From Diospyros lotus (Eukaryota > Streptophyta > Magnoliopsida > Ericales > Ebenaceae), in NCBI RefSeq assembly GCF_014633365.1, contig NC_068351.1:22266866-22330865 (forward strand): DNA of 64,000 nt, written 5' to 3'. The notes under the pieces are model-generated. The model searched no databases. It had not been told where the DNA came from and was given only the letters and a program-made list of their open reading frames with translations. Below, piece by piece: positions 38,201-51,100 of the stretch. Position numbers and translations under genes: made by a program. Position 1 is the first letter of the stretch, and the number at the start of each line of letters is the position of its first letter.

Positions 38201-41200
38201 CAACAACCAAAGGGGTAGCATCTACCTATCTAAATGATATTGGAGATGTGTGGTTCTAGGGATGGTCTAGAGTTAGGGATGGTTGCAATTGGGACAAATT
38301 TGTTAAAGGTTTGTGTGAGAGGTTTGGAGATCATGGCATGATGGATATACTAGAAGAATTTAACAAGTTGAAACAAGGTAGGGCAATATAGGAATATCAA
38401 CTCAAATTTGAGGAGTTGAAATCACCCATGCTGAACCGTAACCCCTACATGACCGAGGAATACTTCGTCTCGAGCTTTGCCAGTGGCTTAAGCGATGATC
38501 CTAGACCTACGGTGAAGATGTTGACGCCTAAGACAGTGCAAGACGCAGCTGAGGGTGCTTCACTGCAAGAGCTACTGGTGGAAGCACCAATGTAGAAGCA
38601 GAGGATGCAAAGTAAGGGGGGGAAACTATAATGTGATGCAGGTAGGAGGAAAGGTGCAAGGGGAGGAACTTGCTAAAACTAGTGCAGGTTTCAGATATCA
38701 AACAGTACCACCATCTGCCCCATTGATGCAACAAGGGTGAAAACTCATAGAACAAAGGATTTGCCAGGGCATCAGTGCAGGAAGCAATTACTTCTATTGG
38801 AAGGGGGGAGAAGAAGAAGAAGAAGAAGACACTGGGGAAGACGGGCTGACAGTAGGGAATGAAATGGAAGAAGAGGACAATGGAGCAATATCCCTACATG
38901 CAAATAAAGGAATGGCCAGCAGTAAAATAATTAAAGCAGAAGGAAGAGTGCAGGACAGTACACTCATGGTTCTAATTGACAGTGGGAGTACCCACAGCTT
39001 CATTGATGAAGGGACAGCCAAGAAGATGAAGTGTAAGCTGGCCAGCACACAGCCACTATCGGTAACTGTTGCTAATGGCAGTAAGGTCGTGAGTAAGTCG
39101 TCCACTTGCATAGGCTTCTGTTGGGAAATGCAGGGGGAGACTTTTGAAGCTGATATGATATTGTTGAAACTCGGAGGCGGTCACATAGTGCTGGGGGTAG
39201 ATTGGATGAAGGGGCTGAACCCAATTAGCTTTGATTTCAATAAGATGAAAGTATCCCTCGAGAAGGAAGGCCAGAGGGTGATTCTCTAGGGGAATGTAGA
39301 GATGGGAAGTTGCAAGATGATGAAGGGGAAAAGGTTGCAGAAACTGTTCAGGAGCAAATTATCCCAGGTGGCACAACTATTTTCAATTGAGGCTAGGGAG
39401 GAACCAGAAGGTCATGAGGAGCTGGAAGGGGAGTGTATGATGGCTATCAGCAATCAGCCTCAAGCCTTATGGCAGGTACACGAACTGGCCCCACTAGATA
39501 TATTATTAGTTGAATTTCAGGACCTATTTGTAGAACCTAAGTCACTGCCACCTAAGAGACCCTTTGATCATTCCATACCTCTCCAGCCAAATGTTGAACC
39601 AGTAACCATTCAATCATACAGATATCCTCCCAAGCTTAAATCAGAAATTGAAAAGCTAGTGAAGGATATGTTAACCAATCTATAATCAAGCCGAAGCCTT
39701 TTTGCCTCGCCCATCCTGTTGGTTAAAAAGAAATATGGTACATGGCATTTTTGCATTGATTACCATCACTACGTGTTGGATGAACTTAAACACACCTTAG
39801 TATTTCCCAAATAGGACCTCAAATCCGATTATCATCAGATCCAGATGAACCCTAATGACATATCAAAAACAACCTTCAAGACACATTATAGCCACCATGA
39901 ATTTATAGTAATGCCTTTCAGGCTTACCAACGCCCCAGCTACATTCCAAGCCCTAATGAGCCAAATATTTGAACCCAACCTTAGAAATGTTGGTATTCTT
40001 TGATGACATTCTGATCTATAGCCCTTCATTCACCCAACACATTACCACCTTAGGACTACATTTGAGGTCCTTAGTTTCAACCGACTATATATCAAGAGGT
40101 CAAAGTGTGCTTTTGCACAGAAGCAGGCGGAATACCTTGGACATGTTATTTCCAATGCTCGAGTTAGCACAAATCACAAAAAAATAGTTGCAATGACTAT
40201 TTGGCCTAAGCCTACCAATATTAAGGCCCTAAGGGGATTTCTAGGGCTAACCGGTTATTATAGAAGGTTTGTGAAGAATTATGGGGTGATCAGCAAACCC
40301 TTGAATGAACTATTGAAGAAAGATGGGCTCAAATGGAATCTCAAGGCTAAGGAGGCATTTGAACAACTAAAGAAGGTGATGAGTGAGGTACTAGTGTTGG
40401 GATTACTGGATTTTAGTAAGACATTCACATTGGAGACAAATGCTAGCAACACAGTGATAGGGGCAATCCCAACACAAGATGGTCAGCCATTGGCTTTCAT
40501 TAGCCAGGCCTTAGCCCTAAGGCACCTAGCGCTTAGCATCTATGATAAAGAATTGTTAGCAATCTTGATGGACGTTGACAAGTGGAGACATTATTATTAT
40601 TATTTTTTTTTTTTTTTTTTTGGGGGGGGGGGGGGGGGGGTTGCGCTCAAGTTCTTACTGCAACAAAGGCTACACACACATCTACAAAAGAAGGGAATTT
40701 GGGGGGGGGGGGGGGCGCTCAAGTTCTTACTGCAACAAAGGCTACACACATGTCTACAAAAGAAGGGAATGGCCAAATTGACGGGGTTGGATTATGTAAT
40801 ACAATTTAGGAAGGGAAAGGAGAATGTGGCAACAGATGCATTATCCCACTGTCATGAAGAGGGAACATCCGCAGCCATCATAGCAATGGTGCTAGATTGG
40901 TATCAAGAAGTCATAGCTCACTACGAGACAAGGGAGTGGACAAGGGAATTATTGAAGCAGTTTCGTATTGATGCCAATAGCAAACTAGGATACACATTAG
41001 TCAACGGGCTGGTGAGATATCAAAGCAAGTTGGTAATTGGGGACTATGAAACACTGAAAAATAAAATCCTCCAATCCTGTCACAAAAGGGTTTTGAGAAC
41101 TGATGATTCAAATAGCTATAAGTCTTAGTTTGTTTTTTGCTTACTAATGTAATTTCTCTATTGCTGTAATTTTGTTATTCTATTGTTGTAACTCTACTAG

Positions 41201-44200
41201 TGATATTAGTTAGCAAAGCTGGAAGATTCCTCACATGGAAGGGGAATAGAATAGGACAAAAGGGCGGTTATAACCGCATGGAGAAGGGATCTGTTGTGGC
41301 AGCCCTCCACCCATCGATTGTATAAATATTCCCAAGCTTGCTAGGAAGATCATCATTGAATTGAATATTAGAATCGATTCTTCCTTCTATTGTTCTTATC
41401 TCTCTCCTCTTCTCACTTTCTTCTCTCTCCCTCTCTCTCCCTTCCTTGCTCTATTATGTTCTGTTTTGGTAGAAACTATCTCCTAATCCATTATGGGCTA
41501 GGAGCGCTCTAAATTTACGAACGAGTCGTAACATTTTGGTATCAAAGCCACCTTTCCTCGGTCAGTTAAGGAAGAAGATGGAGATAGCAAAAGGGACCCG
41601 CATGAAGAATTTGAAATCCCAACTACAACAGGCCAGGTCGACCATGGCTGATTGTCAAAATTGGATCGACCAACTGGAATTAGGAGCTACCTGGAGCCAT
41701 GAGACGATCATGGCGTTGGATCGCTGAGTGGAGAGCACCATGGATGGATTGGAGCAAAGGCTGGAAGGATCCATCGCAAGGGTGCGAGATGAACTAGGTG
41801 CTCAAATGCAACAGTTCATGGTCATGTTTGCTCGCCAAAAGCCAATAAGGTTGTCTCCTAATTTTCCACCCAGAGAGCATACAAAACAAATCTTACAGAG
41901 GAATAGGACTAACAGGGGACGAGGAGCTTCGGAGATTGAGGTGGACCTAGAGGAGAAGTTGGTCGGATTGATGGATAGGGGTCGGGAAGGCCCTATAAAT
42001 CATTAGCACCCGGGGTTTCTGATGCCCCGAATGGAGATTCCCACCTTCGAGGGGGTCAATCCTCGATGGTGGCTGAAGAAATGTGAGAGGATGTTTGAGT
42101 GGTATGGTGTTCCTGAGAGGCAGAGAGTACCCCTAGTTGCGACTTATTTCAATGAGGTAGTGGACGCATGGTACCAAGGGAGCATTAGACAGGGGAGGAA
42201 TTCTCTGAAAGGTTGTGTGAAAGGTTTGGGGAAAGAAGTATGGTGGACATTGTAGAGGAATTTAACGAGCTGAGGCAAATCAGTAGTGTGAAGAGCTACC
42301 AAAAACGTTTTGAGGAGTTGATTTCTCTCACAATCCAACATAATCCTCACATGTCAGATACCTACTTTGTGTTGAGTTATCTAAGTGGCCTTAATGATGA
42401 GCTCAGGCCAATGGTAAAGGTGTTGAGGCCTCAGTCGGTGGAGCAAGCCTCAGAGAATGCTAAGCTGCAAGAGTTGGTGGTAGAAGCCTTAATGAGGAAG
42501 CAAAGGCAGCAAACGAGGGGAGTGGTAGTAGGATCATCTAATGTTGTTGGGAGACACCCCAATCAGGATCTGATAAAAGGAAATAGTGGGGGGAGAGGGG
42601 TGGTGGGCCCTAACCCAGCTCCTTTTGGAGAGCAATTGAGGGAACAGAGAAGACTAGCCAGATTGTGCTTCCGGTGTGGAGAGAAGTATCATGTGAGACA
42701 TCAGTGCAAGAGGCAGATACTACTGCTAGAAGGGGATGAGGAGTCAGACCAAGAGGTAGTAGAAAAAGAAGATGAGGAAGGGGCCAGGGAGGACAATGGA
42801 GAAATATCAATCCATGCCTTGAAGGAGGTAACTAACAACAAAATAATAAAGGTAGAGGGGCAGATTAAAGGAAAATGCTTGATGGTCTTAATTGACAGTG
42901 GAAAGTACCCACAGTTTTCTATATGAAGGCACGACCAAGAGGCTGAGATGTCAACTCACGGGTACACCACCCTTGAGTGTGCCCGTGGCCAACGGGTGAT
43001 GAGTACCTCGTCTTGCAACGGGTTCTATTGGGAGATGCAAGGTGAAAAATTTGAAGCAAACCTAAGATTGTTACAATTGGGGGGATGTGATATAGTATTG
43101 GGGGTGGATTGTATGAAAGGAGTAAGCCTAATTAGCTTCGACTTTAACCGAATGGAGGTGTAATTTGAAAAGGAAGGACGAAGGATGATATTGACAGGAG
43201 GTAAGGAAGGTGGAACATGCAAGATGATAACAGGAAGGAGGCTGCAGAAAGTACTTAGGGGAAAATGGAGTCAGCTGGCCAATCTCTTCTCCATCGTAGT
43301 AGCTAAGGAGCTTCCAGGAGGGCACAGAAGTGCTTACCTAACTGTCAGCTCAACTAGGGAACTCCTGACAAGGTAAATCACTTAGATTGTATTAATGAAT
43401 TGATGGCAGAATATGAGGACCTTTGCATGGAACCCAATTCCCTACCTCCCACCAGATCATTTGATCACACCATTCACCTAAAGCCAAATGTCGAGCCCAT
43501 TAATGTGAGATCCTATCGATACCCTCCACTTCAAAAGAATGACATAGAGAAAATGGTTAGGGAAATGCTTCAACAGTCCATTATTTAACCCAACCAAAGC
43601 CCTTTTGCTTCCTATCCTATTAGTCAAAAAGAAAGATGGATCATGGCAATTTTGTGTGGATTACTGCCAAGTTAATGCCATGACCATCAAAGAAAAATTC
43701 TCTATACCTTTGGTGGAAGACCTCTTAGATGAACTTCACCAAGCCTAAATCTTTTCAAAGCTTGATTTGCATTCGGGGTACCATCAAATTAGGATGAGGT
43801 CGGAAGACATACATAAGACAGCCTTTAGGACCCACCACGAACACTTTGAATTCTTGGTAATGCCATTTGGGCTTACCAATGCCTCAACCACTTTTCAATC
43901 TTTAATGAGCCAAATATTCGAACCCTACCTTCGGAAATTTATCCTTGTGTTCTTTGATGACATACTAGTCTACAGCCCTTCCCTTAGCCAGCACCTAATT
44001 CATCTTAAGACCACCTTGGACATCCTCAAATCTAACTGGCTTTTCATTAAGAAATCTAAGTGTTCATTTGGTCAAAGGCAAGTTAAATATTTGGGGCACA
44101 TTATATCCAAGGTAGGGGTTAGCGCTGATCCAAAGAAAGTGGAGGCTATGGTGTCCTAGCTGAGGCCTAATTCAGTGAGGTCTTTGAGGGGGTTACTAGG

Positions 44201-47200
44201 ATTGACCGAGTACTACCGTCGGTTCGTAAGAAATTACGAAATCCTTAGCAAACTATTAACAGAGTTATTGAAGAGGGAAATTTCAGTTGGGGCCCTGAGG
44301 CTGAAGGGGCCTTTGAGAAGTTAAAGGAAGCCATCAGTGAAGTGTTGGTATTAGGGCTGCCCGACTTTAGCAAGCCCTTTGTCCTAGAGACAGACACATG
44401 GGGCAATGGTGTAAGAGCAGTCCTAGCTCAAGAAGGGAGACCATTGGCATTCTTAAGCCAAACCTTAGGCCCAAAACATTTGGGGCTTAGCATATATGAG
44501 GAGTTTCTCGCAGTGCTGATGACTGTAGATAAATGGAGACATTACTTGGAAATGGGAAGGTTTATAATTAAAACAGACCACTAAAGCTTGAAGTTTCTTT
44601 TACAGCAGAAACTACAAACACAGTTCCAAAGAAAAGGCATGACCAAGTTGACGGCTTTAGACTACTCAATACAATATAAGAAGGAAAAGAAAATGTAGTT
44701 GTAGATGCACTTTAAGGTGTCATGAAGAAGGGAGTGTAGCAGCCATACTATTGTCATTCCCGAATGGTGTCAACAGGTGATAGAAAGCTATGAAGGAGAT
44801 GATAAAGTGAGGGAATTACTAGAAAAGGTGGTCATGGGATCTGAAGGGGTCGAAGGGTATACATTGGTGGACGGGATGTTAAGACAGTAGGGCCGGATTG
44901 TAATTGGGAATAATGAAGATCTCAAGAGGAAGATCTTGCAATCATTGCACAAATCTTCATTGGGGGGACACTCCGAGATCCTAAACACTTACCTTCGGGT
45001 GAAGCAACTCTTTCATTGGCCAGGGCTGAGAATGGAGCTAAGAAAATTTGTGTTAGGCTGTGACATTTGCAAGAGATGCAAAACTGAGAATGTGACCTAC
45101 CCTGGACTTTTACAGCCCCTGCCAGTGCCTAAGCAAGCTTGGTTTAGTGTCTCTATGGATTTCGTCAAAGGGCTGCCTAAGTCGAAAGGAAAGGACAGTA
45201 TAAGGGTTGTGGTAGACCGGTTCACAAAATTTGCTCATTTTATAAGATTGGCCCATCCTTATACGGCTCAAGAAGTGGCTAGAATCTTCATGGATCAGGT
45301 GGCAACTTTGCATAAGGTTCCCAGGACAATTATCTCCGATCATGACAAGGTTTTTACAAGCACTCTATGGAAGGAGGACGTTTAGAAAATTACGTCTTCA
45401 ACCTATCACCCCCAAACAGATGGGAACACTAAGCGAGTAAACCAGGGCTTAGAAAATTATTTAAGGTGTATCTGCATCTTGCAGTCCAAGAACTGGCATA
45501 GATGGCTATCCCTAGCCCAGTGGTGGTACAACTCCAACCACCACTCTTCCTTAAAAATATCTCCCTTTGAGGCTCTTGTCATATACAAGCCTCCTCTATT
45601 ACTGGCTATAGGAGAACATTTCACTGCAGCCTCAGTAAAAGAATACTTATAATAGAGAAGGGTGGTATTGCAACAACTAAAACAAGAATTGGCTACAGCT
45701 CGAAATAGGATGAAGCAAGCTGCATATAAGAAAAGAAGTGACAAGGAATTTGAGGTAGGGGAGAAGGTATACTTGAGATTGAGGAAACCTCACTTGAAGT
45801 CTATTACTCAAAGGCCGTTTTCCATATTGGAGAGGGTAGGGAAGGTGGCTTATTGGCTACAGCTTCCAAAGGGAACCCGAATCCAGCCCGTTTTCCATGT
45901 CTCCCTATTAAAGGAATCAGGATCTAAGAACCCCACAATGCCCACCATTCCTGAGGAGAAGGATAGTATGGAAGAACCATAAGCTATTTTGGATAGACGG
46001 GTAGTTCACAACCAAGGGGTTCCACTCATCCAAGTACTAGTGAAGTGGTAGGGTGGAGCAACAGGAAGCAACACTTGGGAGTACCTGCCTAGTTTACTCA
46101 AATGGTTCCCCAAAGTTGCCAACCTCCTCAGCATTTCTTGAGGACAAAAAAGGTGTAAGGGATGGGGAATTGTCACGAAAGGGTTCGAAAAATTGATGAT
46201 TCGAATAGCTATAAGTCTTAGTTTGTTTTTTGCTTACTAATGTAATTTCCTTATTGTTGTAATTTTGTTATTTTACTATTGTAACTCCACTAGTGATATT
46301 AGTTAGCAAAGCTGGAAGATTCCCCACGTGGAGGGGGAATAGAATAGGAAAAAAGAGCGGTTATAACCGCATGGAGAAGGGATCTGCTGTGGCAGCCCTC
46401 CACCCATCAGTTGTATAAACATTCCCAAGCTTGCTGGGAAGATCATCATTGAATTAAATATCAGAATTGATTCTTCCTTCTATTGCTCTTATCTCTCTCC
46501 TTCTTCTCACTTCCTTCTCTCTCCCTCTCTCTCCCTTCCTTGCTCTATTATGTTCTGTTTCGGTAGAAACTATCTCCTAATCCATTATGGGCTAGGAGCC
46601 CTCTAAATTCACGAACGAGCCGTGACAAATCCTTGCATGGATCACCACTTGGAGGACACTCAGGCATACAAAATACCTACCAGAAGGTGAAGCAACTATT
46701 CTACTAGCCACATCTAAAGAAATCAATGATGGAGTATATCATGACTTGTGACACCTATAAAAGGTGCAAACACGAGACAATGGCACATCCAAGCCTCTTG
46801 CAGCCCTTAGCCATTCCAAAACAAGCATGGACCAATGTGACAATGGATGTCATAGAGGGATTACCCAAATTGGAAGGGAAGGACTGCATTTTAGTGGTGA
46901 TCGATAGGTTCACAAAATGTGGCCACTTCTTGAGCTTATCACACCCCTTCACAACACAAGAAGTGGCCAAGATCTTCTTGGACAACATAGTGAAGTTACA
47001 TGAGGTACCACGATCAATAGAATGAGACAGGGATAAGGTGTTTACCAACTTGTTTTGGCAGGAGTTGCTACAAACTATGAGCACAAAATTAAACATGTCC
47101 ACTGCCTACCATCCAAAGACAGATGGACAATCAGAGAGAGTCAATCAATGTCTAAAAGCATACCTCCAGAGCTCGTGTTTCCTACAGCCTAAGGGGTGGT

Positions 47201-48119
47201 AGAAATGGTTGTCCCTAGCTCATTGGTGGTACAATTCCAGCCACCACAGCTCAATCAAAATGACACTATTTGAGGCTTTATATGGATAAAAGCCATCCCT
47301 ACTTCCAGCTATTGGAGGACACACAATAGTAGCAGCAGTTGAGCGTATTTATAGCAAAGGCAGAATATATTACAAATACTAAAGAATGAATTGGCTAATG
47401 CACAGAATCAGATGAAGCAAATTGTAGACAAGAAGTGAAGTGAGAGGCAATTTCAGTAGGGGATGAGATCTACTTAAGACTGAGCCACCCCCACCTGAGA
47501 ACCCTATCTCGTCAGCAAATCTCTAAACTGAGCCCAAACTTCTATGGCCCTTATCCAGTTATTGCAAAGATAGGGAAAGTGGCTTACAGATTGCAACTAC
47601 TGGAGGGAACACAAATTCACTCAGTATTCCACATTTCCCTTCTCAAGAAATCTATTGGGACAGATGTTGCGAGTCCTGACCTTCCCCCTAGCCTCAATGA
47701 AGAAGTTGGAACAATGGCACCAACGGCTATCCTCAATAAACGAGTAATCTACAAGCAAGAAGCCACTCTAACCTAGGTGCTAGTCAAATGGTCCTCCCTA
47801 CACCCCAACAACAACACATGGGAGTATTTGCCCAATCTTCTCAAGCAATTTCCCAATACCGCCAATTTACTTAGCATTTCTTAAGGACAAGATCGAAGGG
47901 GAAAAGTTGTCATGTACCTAGACCTTAAGGCTTTTACATTGAGGGGTAGTTATAGCTATAAGGAAGTTGTACCTAGCTGTGCGCATTACAGATTGTACTC
48001 GAAGAATGGGTAATCGCTTTTGACACCAATCTCTTGTTGTGGATCAGTATATAAGAGCTGACCTAGCCATTTTTCAAATCATCGAATGCAATTGAAGAAT
48101 TCTCTAGTTTCCCACCTCC

Positions 48120-48155
<36 letters not shown>

Positions 48156-51100
48156 CGATCGATTGATCTTTCCTCCCCCAATTCTCTACTCTTCCCTCTC
48201 TTTCTACAAAACCCTCACTCTCCCACCTAATTCTCCTCCAAATCGGCTGAGAATTTTCTGTCAGATCTAGGATCTGACACATTGCTGACCAAGGAAAATA
48301 CAGCATAATAGAAGAATCACGATACTATCATAGCACAAGCATCAACCATAATGGCAACTATCCTGTTTCAAACTAAGACACAAATCAGACTTAAGTACAG
48401 CTAACCAAATTGGACTACATCACAGTAAAGTAAGCAATAAACATTAAGTTCAATGATCAACTACCTTGAATGAGCAGACTTATTTGTTGCATATATGCTA
48501 ACTGATCTGTCAAAGGGCACAGATGTTCTGGGTGCAAAACCTGAGTGACTGACTGTGGAAGGTACCTCCGCTTCGCCTTTTCTGGTTCCTTGAAGATAAT
48601 GTGAATGCTCCTGTCAAAAAAGTAGTTTCATATTCACTACCTGAAATATATACAATATTATGGAAAAGGACAAAAAGCATAAAGCTTCACCTTTTCCATC
48701 TCACTGGAAGTTTTAGGAAATTGACCAGAAATTTTGGACTGCCCAAAATATCCCTGATTCTGAGTATATGATGCTTGTGGGATCGCTTGCAAGATGACCT
48801 GTGAATGGGCAGTATGCTTCATTCCATAGGAAGGTTCAACTTCCTCCTCCAAGTTCCCCATTGGATGATACTGAAATTTGCGAGCACCAGTAGTTTTCTG
48901 GCCAGCTTGACCAAATAACTTCTGCCTGCCTCCAGGAAAATTCTGTGGATCACTTGCATCGGACCCACCATTGTCCCTTGAACCACCAATAGGGTGCTGG
49001 GATAAGTTAGAGCCATGGCTATCACTGGAGTTCTCTTTTCTATCACACTTGTCTGCCTCATGCAATTTAACTGCATCCTTGTCAGGAATGTTCATGGACG
49101 ACTCCAAAACCGGCAGATTGTTCTGATGATGCTGGGAGTTCCCTAAGTTTTCACCTCCTTTATTTTTCATTAAAGAATTAGCATGTTGCCAGTAATTAAA
49201 GTGATGACTATTGGAGAGCAGTAGGCTGGCATTTTCCAGCATGGCACTTCTAGTGCTAGAATTTGGAACCTCTCCAATATTATTCAAACTACGGTCCTCG
49301 TTGTTTACCTGTGGACTTCCTACAGAAGAGTTTATATGTTCCAATCTAACAGATACATTTGGACCAGAATCAGCCTTCCACAAACGAATGCCATGACTCA
49401 TGTCCTCACAGATATTGTGGTCCTTCCTGTGCAACTGCTGCAATTTGTCCTCGTTGCCATTAACTTTCAAGGTTGCACCCCCAGCAGGTGATGCAGACTT
49501 GTCAACATTGCCACTATCAGTTCTATTGTCAGGCTGGCTAGAGTTAAAGGAAGAACCACTCCGTTGAGGGACCCACATCCCCAAAATGTTCTTCTCATTC
49601 CTTTCTGTATGTGAAGAATATGCAGCATTACCATAAACTTGACTCCCCTCTGCAAGTGGCTTTTGTAAAGGACGATGACTTAACCAGTTGATTCCTTCTT
49701 GGGAAGACTGATGAATATCTGGACCCGTAAAATCTGTCTGCTGCATCTCACCATTCCCATATGAATATTTCCGTCCAGATTGCCACATTCTTCGGACAGC
49801 AGGATGATTTTTGTTCATGTTGGCATCATCCGAGAGGGGAACTGGTCCAGAACTTGATGACGACGCAATCTGTGAGCTGTTTTCAGCCAAAACCTTTTGT
49901 TGTTTTGTTTTGTTTGCATATGCTGAAGTCTGGTGACTTCCTGCAGGAATTGGAGTATTCTGAAAACTCACACCATTCCAATCTTCTTGAAGCCCTAAGT
50001 CATTGCTAGATGTTTCTGCCACGGCAGACTGCATAAGAGCACTCCAACTCCCACTTTGTAGGGAAGGAAATCCATTCAAAAATCCTTTACTATACAATCG
50101 ATTATACCCTCCTCCCATGTTCGCATCACTGCCAAAGGCATCCCATATATTATCATCCCCAAATAATATCCTCTCCTCAGTTGGGTCTAGGGAAACCACA
50201 TTCTGTGAAGAACCATGGGATGTTATTTTTTCAGGCAACATTTCAGATGGACCAGCTAATTCCTGCCTCTCATGGACCTCCTGGGCAGGGGCATTTCTTT
50301 GCCCAGACCTCGCTTCCTGGAATTTTTCTAAATTCATCCCACTATCGAGACGATCAGTGTTTACTTCCTCCTGAAAAGAATTCTGTCCAGAAACCAGAGA
50401 TTCATCCTGCATGTGAACCTGATCTTGGAATCCAGTACATTGATTACCTGGGGAGGTCATTTGCTGCATTTGAAGCTTATCTGGTAGGATATGAGAATGA
50501 TGGAGCGGAGTACCCCTTCTACTAGAAACAGGAACCCCATACAGAGCTTGGTCAACCTGTTGGGGAACCAAACCCATTAAGCTCAGTGTCTGGCCTTGCT
50601 CAGGAGGAAACCTAAATCCATTAGAGGATCCCTCAATAGCTGGATTAGCATGCTGCAACCAGTTTGTGCTACCAGCCAGGGGCTCAGTTGCCCAACGATA
50701 GTCTGATGCTGCGGTAAAGAGGGAGATAGGAGTGCTATTAGTTAGGACAGATGAATTGGTGCCAGACACCTGTTTTATAATAGTAGGGATCTGATTTGTT
50801 TTATTCTGTTGTTGTCCTTCTATTTGCTGAATCTGTTGCTGCCTCTGAAGCTTCCGCAACATGGCCTGCTGCTGCAGTAGCTGCATGTCATTGACGCCAG
50901 ACTGCTGCGGTGGAAAGGTTTGCAGCACGCCTGTTAGCTGGCCACTCATTTGTTGACTACCAAAAAGATTAAAACTAACAGGCACTTCAGATGATTCTGA
51001 CCTAACTGAAGAAGTATAATTTTGAGGGCTAGTCTCTTGCTGCAACCCATAGATAGATAAGCCTCTTGATCTATTACAGTGATCAGATTCTGTATCCACT

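Larger units (their letters stand above)
41078..46627 (+). mobile_element. Second chromovirus nested in the first, TSD AATCC
   Basis: LTRs 41078-41533 (456) and 46171-46627 (457) start TGTCAC and end ACA. AATCC is at 41073-41077 and 46628-46632. The interior has gag, protease, RT, RNase H, integrase and chromodomain in the same order and orientation as its host element, to which it is clearly related. All frames are interrupted. It sits between the host RNase H and integrase zinc finger. Confidence 0.93.
37284..48279 (+). mobile_element. Chromovirus (Ty3/gypsy) in intron 3, TSD CATTG, split by a second element
   Basis: LTRs 37284-37623 and 47908-48279 share TGTCATGTACCTAGACC starts and ACA ends. 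CATTG lies at 37279-37283 and 48280-48284. Removing the nested element (41078-46627 plus one AATCC) leaves about 5.4 kb in the order gag, protease, RT, RNase H, integrase, chromodomain, which defines a chromovirus. The size and small LTRs fit the Reina-like group, but I did not test this. Multiple stops and frameshifts make it non-autonomous. It is antisense to the host gene. Confidence 0.92.
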
